A stretch of DNA of 64,000 nucleotides, taken from the NCBI RefSeq assembly GCF_002896855.1, contig NZ_CP021850.1:3001665-3065664 (forward strand). Direction: 5' to 3'. The stretch is from Clostridium thermosuccinogenes (lineage in GTDB: Bacteria > Bacillota > Clostridia > Acetivibrionales > DSM-5807). The notes under the pieces are model-generated. The model did no database searches. It was not told the origin of the DNA and saw only the letters and a list, made by a program, of their open reading frames with translations. This document shows, in pieces, positions 37,898-46,078 of this stretch (its first letter is position 1; every line of letters starts with the position of its first letter). The translations under genes were made by a program, and so were the position numbers.

Positions 37898-38694
37898 TCC
37901 CTTAGTATGCTAGAAATAAATTCTCCATAAAAATAAGTAAACTCTTTGCTAATTTGTTCCCTTAATGCGTCAAATTCTTCAGAATGAATGCCAAAATCCT
38001 CCAATAATATTTGAATATTAGGATTTCTCTTAAAAAGAAAATACAGTGCCAGTAAATCATGATATTCATTAATATTTTCACTCATAGTGTCAGGTTCAGC
38101 AAAATTTGATATTACTATTCCAGGGGAGTTTAATCTGTGATACTTACACAAAGACGAAAAACACCTAAGTGCATGTTGTTTTGAAGGAATTGCTCCGCAT
38201 GCATCAATATATACAATATCGAATTTCTTAGGGGTTTGTTGGAAAAAGGTTTCTATTTGCTGCTTTATTATTTTAGGCTGTGGAAATTCTGCAAGATCAT
38301 AGCTAGACAATGCGGCTTTGTATGTCGTTAAATTATTTTCAAAGGCCCAGATATTTTGAGGTAATATTCCTAAGTTTATAAGTTCCTGAAAATCATTATT
38401 TGGTTCTGGACCGCATAGATAGCAAACATACAAATCTTCTGGACGTTTATATCCAACGCAAGAATCGTGTAACTTTTCCCAATAATTAATATAGGAAACA
38501 TCAATTTTCTCAACTTCTTTTTTATCGTTACAATCATCTAGGGAAGCAAAATAATCATAGACTTTTCTTACATAATTTCGTTTTACACAGCAGGCATTGT
38601 TACGTTCAAATGTCAAAATCTCAACTGCATATGCAAGCGCTTTGTGTCGCGCTGATTTTTTTTGTGGTTGTGTATATGTATAATTACTATTCAA
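37898..38694 (-). pseudogene. Rossmann-like (methyltransferase-like) protein, N-terminal part
   Basis: The start is probably TTG 38694, which has GGAGG 8 bases upstream; an in-frame TTG at 38709 lacks a site. After a basic helical region (HKALAYAVEILTFERNNACC) comes a sequence laid out like a class I methyltransferase. A motif I-like strand is YVCYLCGPEPNNDFQELINL, a motif II-like acidic strand end is NIWAFENN, and a motif IV-like stretch is FDIVYIDACGAIPSK followed by GIVISNFAEPD. No GxGxG is present, so binding of SAM is uncertain. It is the first gene of the operon with the tandem-DUF262 protein. It was inactivated by the IS4-like element after the RD of ILRD. Confidence 0.72.
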
Positions 38695-38967
38695 CTGTGA
38701 TTCCTCCAATTGTTCATCATATATTCCTGTTTTAAGTCACTAACACTAATACAAAATGTAAATTATCTTTCAATTAGCATCTGTTATTCGCATTAATAAC
38801 CTTACTAGACTATTCCACTTTCATCCTATCTCTCTATATATATAAGGAAAATCTGTCACCTGATTAAGTTCTCAGTTACTTCAAACGTCAAATTTAGAAA
38901 GTTATTCATATTCGGCATTAATAAGCAACCCATATAACCAAAAATTATTTTTTATATTTATATAATT

Positions 38968-40336
38968 AGTGTCGTGCAGTAAATTGTAAATGTTTATGCA
39001 ACTATCCCTAATTTGGAAATCATAGATTCAAGACTTACCCCTTCAGCTGCACAATAGTATGCAAACTTAGCAATTTCAACCATATACTGTTGGCGAAAAT
39101 ACCCTACGGTGTCTCCAATGGTCTTTAGTTTCAAGGTTTTACCATTAGATGTCCTGAATAGTTCCAAAAACGTGTAAGCCATGAATATCATGCTCCAGAA
39201 ACGCTTTATTGAAGTCAATGATTCAACCTGGTACTCATCAAAACCAAGAGAATTCTTATGATATCTGTAGCTAACCTCTATGTCCCAGCGGTTTTGGTAG
39301 TATTCCAGAATAATAGCAGTATTAAGACTTACATCCGTGCTTACAATGAAAGCTGGTTTATCTGACAGGTCAGCTTTGCTCCAACACATTAGAATAACGG
39401 CGTTTTCAAGGTCATTGATTTTTCCTTCATACCTGTATACGTAATACTTATTGTCCCCTGCTGTAACCGGGCAGGTTTCATTCTTACGTATATGGGTGGA
39501 GAATCCTTTTACACTTGTTTTAATGCCAAAAGGATAAATCACTCGGTTGGATTTTACTCTTCCTATAGTGTGATATCCTCTTTTAAGTCCATGGAGCATT
39601 AACTTTCCTGATGTGTACCAAGCATCTACAAGTAAGTACGTTGTCTCTGTAGCTGGTGTAAATTCATCAACCAATTGCATAGCAAGTTCATGTTTATTTT
39701 TAAAATGCCTTTTAGCTTTTTTGCCGAAGAACTGCTTTCTAAGATAGAGCTTGAAGTTTTGTGGCAGTGAGTATTCGGAAATTTTATAATGAGAAGTAAC
39801 TACGCAATGAGACCACATGGGTTTTCCGTCACTGTGTGAATGGTGGAAATCAAGGCCTTCAATCTTTTTGGTGGACTTATCTTTTTTACTCAAAAAGTCG
39901 TCTATGATGAGAAAGCCTGCAGTATCTTCATTCACGCTATTACGGACAACATTTAGAGAATGGTTAATTCTCTTGTGGTCCACATAATCGTTATTCCATT
40001 TATACTCTCCGAGGAATCTTGAACCACAGCTTCTATCCCGGTTACAGGTATGCTTTGAATAGATCCTGGAAACATTTTGCTTCCCTCGGTGGTAATAATG
40101 CCTGAGACCATAAGAACCATATGATTTTGTATGGCTTCAGAATAAGGTAAATCTAGCATATTTATATAATTGATAACTTCTTGACTTTGTTCTATTATTA
40201 TCTCAGGCATAAGTTTGACCTCCGTGGAAATAGTTTTGTTTTTGGTCAATTCAAAGCTACCACATTACGTCAACTTATGCTTTTGTTTTACCATTAATTT
40301 GGTAATACAATTATTTACTTTTAAATGCACAACACT
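38968..40336 (-). mobile_element. Second IS4-type element with frameshifted transposase (1,369 bp)
   Basis: The inverted ends are AGTGTCGTGCA and TGCACAACACT, flanked by a 4-bp repeat AATT (38964-38967, 40337-40340). It is inserted in noncoding DNA. An internally deleted relative lies at 1567-1709. Confidence 0.8.
38994..40210 (-). pseudogene. IS4-type transposase, one-base frameshift
   Basis: The start is ATG 40210 (MPEIIIEQ) with CGGAGG 8 bases upstream. The N-terminal frame runs to GSKMFPGS. The continuation NVSRIYSKHTCNRDRSCGSR lies in the -1 frame from about 40082, then joins DHKRINHSL and the DDE core (GFLIIDDFLSKK, LLVDAWYTSGK, YYQNRWDIEVSYRYHKNSLG). One extra A in AGCAAAATG would restore one frame. 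The site is a poor slippery sequence, so I read this as a disabling deletion rather than programmed frameshifting. Confidence 0.8.
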
Positions 40337-40405
40337 AATTATATAAATTAATTATACTATTTTTATGTATTTATTTCCATCAAACTTAAAAAATTTATAT
40401 ATAAA

Positions 40406-40439
40406 AAGAGAATGCTGTCTAAAAAACCGACATTCTCTT
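40406..40439. terminator. Hairpin right of the IS4-type element
   Basis: AAGAGAATG and CATTCTCTT pair around a CTGTCTAAAAAACCGA loop. It is in noncoding DNA, with the associated transcript unknown. Confidence 0.4.
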
Positions 40440-40649
40440 ATCATTGCCCAGTCTTAAATTTGTTTAACACTGCGTAATATTGTCATGTCTAAGCACTCTA
40501 CTCAAAGCACTGTGTAAACATGTGAACACACTCCATGTCCAGCACAACGGAAATATAAATTTTATCTCTCAAAAATTTATTTCTGAAATCTTCGCCATCC
40601 GTTGTGAAAGTAGTGAATCTCGTAAAGTGCTGAAAACTCAAGATTTCTA

Positions 40650-40804
40650 CGTATCTTTCTTTGCATTCCTATTACACTCTCCACGTGGCTTGAGCCGCTC
40701 GGATTGATGTCTTGGGCTTATTTTTTGAACCTTACGTTTACGGGAACATGTCAATGGGTTTTTCGGTCTTTTTTTCTGAAAACCGACGTTCAAGGAAACA
40801 AATC
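40650..40804 (-). repeat. RlmD-tail repeat, long copy 6
   Basis: The minus strand gives TEKPIDMFP then a stop, 45 bp ending AQDINPSGSS, and HVESVIGMQRK. Direct repeats TTTACGGGAACATGTC (40737-40752) and TTCAAGGAAACAAATC (40789-40804) are 52 bp apart. Its left neighbour (40543-40606) contains an inverted pair CACAACGGA / TCCGTTGTG. The rest of 40440-40965 has no gene. Confidence 0.65.
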
Positions 40805-40965
40805 AATCTGTATATCATGGCTATACCATTCAATCTTATTAATTGTACTTACACAGCAGTAAATGCCGACCCTCTTTTCCCAGCTTGATGGTAATGGCAG
40901 TATTATGTATGTTCTTGAACTTTCAGACATAATATATTTCTTATTTGATAAATTGAATGGTTCCG

Positions 40966-42327
40966 TTATGATAAATAATCAGCAAAGTTAAATTCCCAAG
41001 GCTCTGCATATTTTTCAATCCACCCTTTATCTTTACCACCATTAGCTGAATACCCCGTTTCTAGTTTCCAATGTTCTCCGTCAGCATATTTAATTAACTT
41101 TATGTAATAATAAGGAGAAAGATATGGTGCAGACTCATTTTGAAAGACAATTCCAGCATCATTAAGCCTTGCAGCATAAACATAAATAACAGTACCATCG
41201 TTCTCATATTTATAACAATCCGTCATGCGATAGTACTTTCCAAAGTAATCGGGGAGATAACTTGTGATCAACTCAACAGCACCTTCTAAAGTCATATCTT
41301 TCCCGGTAGAATCATACAAATTGATTTGAATCGTGCCAATATAGTCTTTATTTGTTGAGTGCTGGATTAGATACAGTATTGTTTTATCATCATGTATTGA
41401 TTTGAGGTTTCTTTGCTTTTGTGCATGTTCACTTATTGTTGTAACCTCAATTCGGGAATCCCCAATATTTTTATAGAAATTAACAGCATCGGTATAATTA
41501 TCATAAATTAAAGGATGATTAGGTAGAGTAAGTAATTCAATAATACTTTTATCAGTGACAGTAGGTTCATTCTCTTTTACATTCTCATTTTTGGGAACAG
41601 CAATCAAAATAACAATAAGCGAAATTATTGCCAAAACTACTGTAACACCGAGAATTTTAGCGACAGTCCAGAGGCAGCCATTTTTATTTAATTTTCTGAT
41701 CTTTATTTTATTTATCATATTACGTACTTGATTACAAAGTTCAATTTCTTCTTGACTAATACCCCTTTCTAGTTCTGCGCGTTTTTCAAACAAATTACGT
41801 CCTTCATTATAAGCTTGTATACTGTAGTTAATAAATCCTGTTATGTAATTTAAAATAGCCGCATCTGTACCAATGTTTTTAGATGAACGGCCAGCTTTAA
41901 TTACGAAACTAAAAGCATCGAGTATTTTTACTGCAGTTATTTTCTCTACGGCAAAATCAAAATTATCATCTTTTCCGATAAAAACAACACGCTTATTAGT
42001 AATAATGATATCACCATAATTGCAGTCCCTAACAGTTCCTCTTATTGGCTTTCCTCCATAGCCACCAGTTCGAAGGGAAACTCCTTTTGCAACACGCACA
42101 CTTACACCGGCGGTTCTGCCTGTATAACCGGTTATCTGTGTTTTATCTTTAAACGTATATGCTGGTGCTGCATATATAATGAATTCATCTGGTTGAGTGA
42201 AAAAACCAGAATAGTATATTTGCGGAAAACCAAACCCAAGCTCGTATGGAATAATATCCGCGTAAGGATTTATTCTGTGAGCAACTGCTATTTTCTTCAA
42301 TTTTTCCTGTGTCAATTCAGTTGACAT
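40966..42327 (-). CDS. Single-pass membrane protein with PH-like N-terminal domain
   Basis: This product has about 453 residues. The N-terminal roughly 190 residues are cytosolic and contain a beta-rich stretch of PH/GRAM character (GDIIITNKRVVFIGKDDNFD, FAVEKITAVKILDAFSFVIK). One strong membrane segment follows near residues 225-250 (TVAKILGVTVVLAIISLIVI). The extracytoplasmic C-terminal domain (residues 260-453) is of unknown type. I choose ATG 42327 (MSTELTQEKL), which has AAGGAGGG 8 bases upstream. A sensor or membrane-associated role is possible, but I recognise no named family. It may be transcribed with the gene at 42422. Confidence 0.7.
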   Translation of the reverse strand: MSTELTQEKLKKIAVAHRINPYADIIPYELGFGFPQIYYSGFFTQPDEFIIYAAPAYTFKDKTQITGYTGRTAGVSVRVAKGVSLRTGGYGGKPIRGTVRDCNYGDIIITNKRVVFIGKDDNFDFAVEKITAVKILDAFSFVIKAGRSSKNIGTDAAILNYITGFINYSIQAYNEGRNLFEKRAELERGISQEEIELCNQVRNMINKIKIRKLNKNGCLWTVAKILGVTVVLAIISLIVILIAVPKNENVKENEPTVTDKSIIELLTLPNHPLIYDNYTDAVNFYKNIGDSRIEVTTISEHAQKQRNLKSIHDDKTILYLIQHSTNKDYIGTIQINLYDSTGKDMTLEGAVELITSYLPDYFGKYYRMTDCYKYENDGTVIYVYAARLNDAGIVFQNESAPYLSPYYYIKLIKYADGEHWKLETGYSANGGKDKGWIEKYAEPWEFNFADYLS

Positions 42328-42421
42328 TTTAACCCTCCTTGTCATATTTCCTCTATTTGATAGGGAATTAGATTTCGGATTCTAGTTGCATGATAAATGA
42401 CTCTTTTATTAATCAATCCCT

Positions 42422-42895
42422 TTATTCAATGCTGTTCATTATCTCTTTCATACTGTCAATTAAATAATCCGTTTCAGGATCTGATGCTTCGTTGTTTTCT
42501 AGTAAGCTGGTTATATAGGATTTAATAATATCTTTTGATTTTACAAAGCTGATGTTTCCAGGCAAATTGCTGAGTATCAATTGAGCGTCTATAAATGCGC
42601 CCATACTATTAATAACTTGATTCATTGATTTTTCTGCTTGTTCGATGTTCCCGTTTTTCATTGCTTCTTTTGCAGAAATACTAAGGCTACGGATGTCTTC
42701 TCCCCATATTGCATATCTTGATGGAGTTGCCTTGCAGTCTTCATCACATGAGTCAAAAATTGCTCTTTCTAGTCTGTCCATGCACATTCTTTCACTGTCG
42801 TGTTCTTTTACTCTTGTGATTACTACGGGAGCATTTCTGTTGTTAAAACTATAAAAGTTTATTACAGCCCGCATCAATGATTGTATTTGAACCAA
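42422..42895 (-). CDS. Hypothetical protein, possibly 5' damaged
   Basis: This open frame of up to 157 residues is acidic and largely helical (IRSLSISAKEAMKNGNIEQA, KSMNQVINSMGAFIDAQLIL, DYLIDSMKEIMNSIE), with three cysteines near DSCDEDCKATPS. I recognise no family. The annotated start (TTG 42895, or ATG 42874) has no ribosome binding site. A good AAAGGG lies in front of an ATG in another frame (MIKIGSNTII), which runs into a stop after 18 codons. A frameshift near the start is therefore possible. Confidence 0.4.
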   Translation of the reverse strand: MVQIQSLMRAVINFYSFNNRNAPVVITRVKEHDSERMCMDRLERAIFDSCDEDCKATPSRYAIWGEDIRSLSISAKEAMKNGNIEQAEKSMNQVINSMGAFIDAQLILSNLPGNISFVKSKDIIKSYITSLLENNEASDPETDYLIDSMKEIMNSIE

Positions 42896-43009
42896 TCTTT
42901 ATCATCCCTTTCAGCTTAACAATAATAAAAATACCCTGTTCCGGTCTTTTATAGAAACCAGGCAGAGAACAGCAACACGTTTTTTAACTGTTTCATGCTA
43001 CCACTCACT

Positions 43010-43553
43010 AGTTCACTTTTGCACCTTTGTCAATATAAATCGGTATCTTTAAAGTTTCTCCAGCTTTTATAAAGTTAGGGTCGGTAATGTTGTTAAGTTC
43101 CAGGACCTGTTTAGCATACCATTCATAATTCATTCTGTAATGTTCATTCATAAAGTACGGGTTGATAATATCAACAAGCGTATCTCCTGATTGAATGGTT
43201 ACCTCACGTACCTCTTTAAGTTCTCATACATCGTCGGGACGGTTTGAAATATTTATACCGCTGGGTATGCCTACTTCATCAGGATCAAAGTATTCTTCGG
43301 GCGGTATTACCTTTTGCCCATTTTCAACGATATACCAAATGCCGGTAGTTTCATTAACATACCGTCCTGTCTGTTCGTCATAGGTATACCCTTCAAGTGG
43401 TTCAGGATTACTATCAGATATGATTTTTCCAGCAGCATCAATTATAAGTTTCCTACCATCCGGAAATATTTTTTCTCGTGTTTCTACCCCTCCACAGCCA
43501 GCAAGGATTATAATTACTAGTCCTATTACAAGTAGAACACTTATACGTTTCAA
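43010..43553 (-). pseudogene. LysM lipoprotein interrupted by an in-frame TGA
   Basis: The frame starts at 43553 with a lipoprotein signal peptide and lipobox (VLLVIGLVIIILAGCGG, Cys near residue 20). An acidic region rich in beta strands follows (FPDGRKLIIDAAGKIISD, TYDEQTGRYVNETTGIWYIV). A TGA at 43224-43226 ends it after RPDDV. The same frame continues ELKEVREVTIQSGDTLVDII and on to NNITDPNFIKAGETLKIPIY and a TAG at 43010-43012: a complete peptidoglycan-binding LysM domain. A single nonsense change, or readthrough, best explains this. Without readthrough the secreted product would lack its wall-binding module. Confidence 0.8.
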
Positions 43554-43609
43554 CTATATCACCTCCAAGGCAAACTGCCGCAAAATATATCTTATTATGT
43601 AAAAATTGT

Positions 43610-43641
43610 TTAAACCCTCTTCTTGCATTCAGAATTAATAA
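43610..43641 (-). pseudogene. Displaced C-terminal codons of the endonuclease III-like gene
   Basis: Joining this stretch to 45069 at the TTAATAA duplication gives CNECIINSECKKRV and a TAA stop. It supplies the fourth cysteine of the FeS cluster motif that the current truncated frame lacks. Confidence 0.85.
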
Positions 43642-45068
43642 CAGTACTTACGCAAAACAAAATGATCCTTGAAAAATAAAGATTTCACGCACTTAATTTG
43701 TCCCAAATGGTTGTTGCGAGAGGATTTGAGACAGTATTTACCTCTTTACCTGTCCGGTCTTTGGATGTTACATTAATAATGTACACAATACCGTTGACTT
43801 TAACCTGGACAATGTCCTGCAGGAAGCTGATGGTTTCACCCATGGTATTCAAATTATTCTGTATCTGCAAAATCTGCACGAATACAGAAGTTATGAACAC
43901 CAAGGAGAAGTGACCCTCAAGTTTTCTAATAGACCGGACTTGAACTTTTTCAAAGTTCAGAAACTGCTTGATGTCTCTGAAGAATACTTCAATGTCCCAA
44001 CGGCAAAGGTATTTCTTGAGGATGTCTTGAGCAGCTACACCGGGCAAGTCAGTAATGATAAATCTGGTGTTTTGGATAGATGCGTTATAGCCGTTTTTGA
44101 CTATTGCCATCATGGTGTTACCCACACCAGGTAAGATTACCGATAAAGCCTTGATGTAGAAGCCTGTACCGGGGTAGTACCTGTACTGTTTCTTGCTAAA
44201 CAGCAGGCTTATGGTCTTAACGTTAAAGTTAACCCTGTTGTTGTACAGCACTTTGCGGTTATTCTTTATCATGCAGACATAGTGGTAACCGCACTCTGAG
44301 AGCTTTTGCAGGAGCTCTTTACAGGAATACCAGGTGTCGAATGTGACGTATTCGGCAGCCAAACCAAATTTGTGGGCGAAGGATATCATACGTATGGCTA
44401 GTTCAACCTTGGTATGATATTCTTCACACTTTTCTTCCGGTTTCCATATCCGAAACGCCACGGGGATTTTAATCCAACCATTAGACCATAGAAGGACTAC
44501 AATGTGCATTCCCCAGACATACCGATTATTTGTGTGATCGTATACATAAGATGTCGGGAAAATGCTCTTGCCGAAAGGCTTCCTGATAATCACATCATCG
44601 ATGATCAAATATCCAAGACCAGCCGTTTGTGACTGTATTGCCTGGATGAACAGGATCATGATATTTGTGTTATTAATAGAAAGCAACGGCAGCAGCCTTG
44701 TTATGGCATCATGGGATACCCAGTACAGCTTCTGCGCAATATATGTTGCTGTAGGATTATTAAACAGGATTATACCCATACATGCTGCAACGAAGACCAG
44801 TGTATACTTCTCAGGGAACAAAAACTTATCCAAATTGAACTTTCTCACCAGTTCAGTAATAATATCGTGAATGCCGTGCTTGGCAACGGTTATGTCGGAA
44901 ATGCAATTTTTGGTAGACCTCATGGAACCCCTGCCAAAAGAATAGCATAATTCGAAAACTGGTGAATAGCTGTAATATATGGAAACCTCAATGCAACAAC
45001 CTTTTAAGCTATATTCTGTTTTCAAAGTGCTGATATGACTTGTTTATGTTACTTTTGCGTAAGTACTA
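43642..45068 (-). mobile_element. IS4-like element, copy 2 (1,427 bp), inverted relative to copy 1
   Basis: It has the same ends as 36471-37897 on the other strand, with a 7-bp duplication TTAATAA at 43635-43641 and 45069-45075. Inserted near the 3' end of a DNA glycosylase gene. Copies 1 and 2 form a 5.7-kb-spaced inverted pair that could invert the segment between them. Confidence 0.95.
43685..44923 (-). CDS. IS4-like DDE transposase
   Basis: The protein is identical to that at 36616-37854, with the same catalytic regions (LIIDDVIIRKPFGK, FDTWYSCKELL, CRWDIEVFFRDIKQF). The start is ATG 44923, chosen by analogy and by the GGCAGGGG site. Intact. Two active-looking identical copies within 9 kb imply recent movement. 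Confidence 0.88.
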   Translation of the reverse strand: MRSTKNCISDITVAKHGIHDIITELVRKFNLDKFLFPEKYTLVFVAACMGIILFNNPTATYIAQKLYWVSHDAITRLLPLLSINNTNIMILFIQAIQSQTAGLGYLIIDDVIIRKPFGKSIFPTSYVYDHTNNRYVWGMHIVVLLWSNGWIKIPVAFRIWKPEEKCEEYHTKVELAIRMISFAHKFGLAAEYVTFDTWYSCKELLQKLSECGYHYVCMIKNNRKVLYNNRVNFNVKTISLLFSKKQYRYYPGTGFYIKALSVILPGVGNTMMAIVKNGYNASIQNTRFIITDLPGVAAQDILKKYLCRWDIEVFFRDIKQFLNFEKVQVRSIRKLEGHFSLVFITSVFVQILQIQNNLNTMGETISFLQDIVQVKVNGIVYIINVTSKDRTGKEVNTVSNPLATTIWDKLSA

Positions 45069-45778
45069 TTAATAATACATTCGTTGCAATTAGGATTACT
45101 CGGCCTGCACCAGGTTCGCCCGATCTCCCAGCATGAAAAATCTATAATCCCAGGAAACTCAGGATTTAACTCTCTTGCCTTATAGATAATTGAATCTAAA
45201 TCAGCGTTATTGTCAACCAAACCTGTCCGTCGCATTACTCTTAGAATATGCACATCTGGTGATATGTCAATTGAGTAATAATCAGAAAACGGGATTTTAA
45301 ATTGTCTGGCAAGAATATTAGCCGCCATTGTGGCAATTTTTTTGCCGCTTCCTTTAAACTGCAAGAATTCATAAACCACTTTTGCGCTACAAGGGTTGTT
45401 GCTCCATATTCGCGAAGCATTCCCATTATACTTTACTTTAATATCCTGAACTGCAGAATAAAACACTTCTGCCATTATCTCGTTAAATCTATGCAATATA
45501 TTCCTATTAAAAATATTCTTGTACTCTTCCAGCGAAATACTAGCTAAATCATCAATATTAGAACTTCCTACAATCTCCTTTATTCTAAAGGGAATTGACC
45601 ACGCCCGCTCCGCTTTAATCTGCCTATCCATCAAGCAGGCTAAAACAAAAGCATGTGGCGTGTTTTCAATATCGTTAAGAAATTTATCATGTTCTATGTC
45701 ATTAACAAAAGGAATAAGATGTCTTTCTGAATCACTAAATCGTGCTTTTCCTATTGTTACAAGCAAATGTTCTGCCAT
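45069..45778 (-). pseudogene. Endonuclease III/MutY-like DNA glycosylase, truncated by IS
   Basis: This HhH-GPD superfamily base-excision-repair protein of about 245 residues includes an FSDYYSIDISPDVHILRVMR region with the catalytic-type aspartate after the helix-hairpin-helix-like KGSGKKIATMAANIL. The C-terminal FeS-loop reads CRPSNPNCNEC. The intact gene would continue IINSEC, giving the C-x6-C-x2-C-x5-C cluster pattern. The IS at 43642-45068 replaces these residues with STYAKVT, removing the fourth cysteine. AAAGGAATG lies before ATG 45778. Activity of the truncated form is doubtful. It could be closer to a restriction-linked glycosylase than to Nth itself. Confidence 0.8.
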
Positions 45779-45847
45779 ATTAACATCACATTCCTTTCGC
45801 TGTGCTCAAGGCACAAAATAGAATGAAAAATTTTTACTTAAGCCACC

Positions 45848-46078
45848 CTCTGTAGTAAAATATAAGTGGGTATGCAGGTATACTACAGAGCACGGGGAGG
45901 TGAGTGTGACAACCAAACTTTGAGTTGTCCGTATATTAACATGTGCCGTTCGCTCTCTCAAGTACAAATAAGTGTGCCATCGAGCACGAACACTAATCTT
46001 TGTTTTAAACAAAGCTCTTGTTTATATTGAGTGGACAGTCAATGCCTGCATCCCTAAATATTTACAAGGGTGAGGTTG
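45848..46078 (+). ncRNA. Candidate 5' noncoding (guide RNA) region of the second IS110 element
   Basis: About 230 bases before the transposase contain no gene. A perfect 10-bp hairpin CTCTGTAGTA / TACTACAGAG spans 45848-45890, and a TTTGTTTTAAACAAAG palindrome lies near 46001-46016. IS110-group elements carry their guide RNA here. Assignment is by position only, and the element ends were not determined. Confidence 0.4.

Noticed and set aside
39953-40249. Programmed frameshift in the IS4-type transposase
   Set aside because: The change-over sequence AGCAAAATG is a poor slip site; a one-base deletion is simpler.
40543-40606. CACAACGGA / TCCGTTGTG inverted pair with AT-rich interior as an RNA gene or element end
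   Set aside because: Interior pairing is patchy and no second copy was found in the window; left unassigned.
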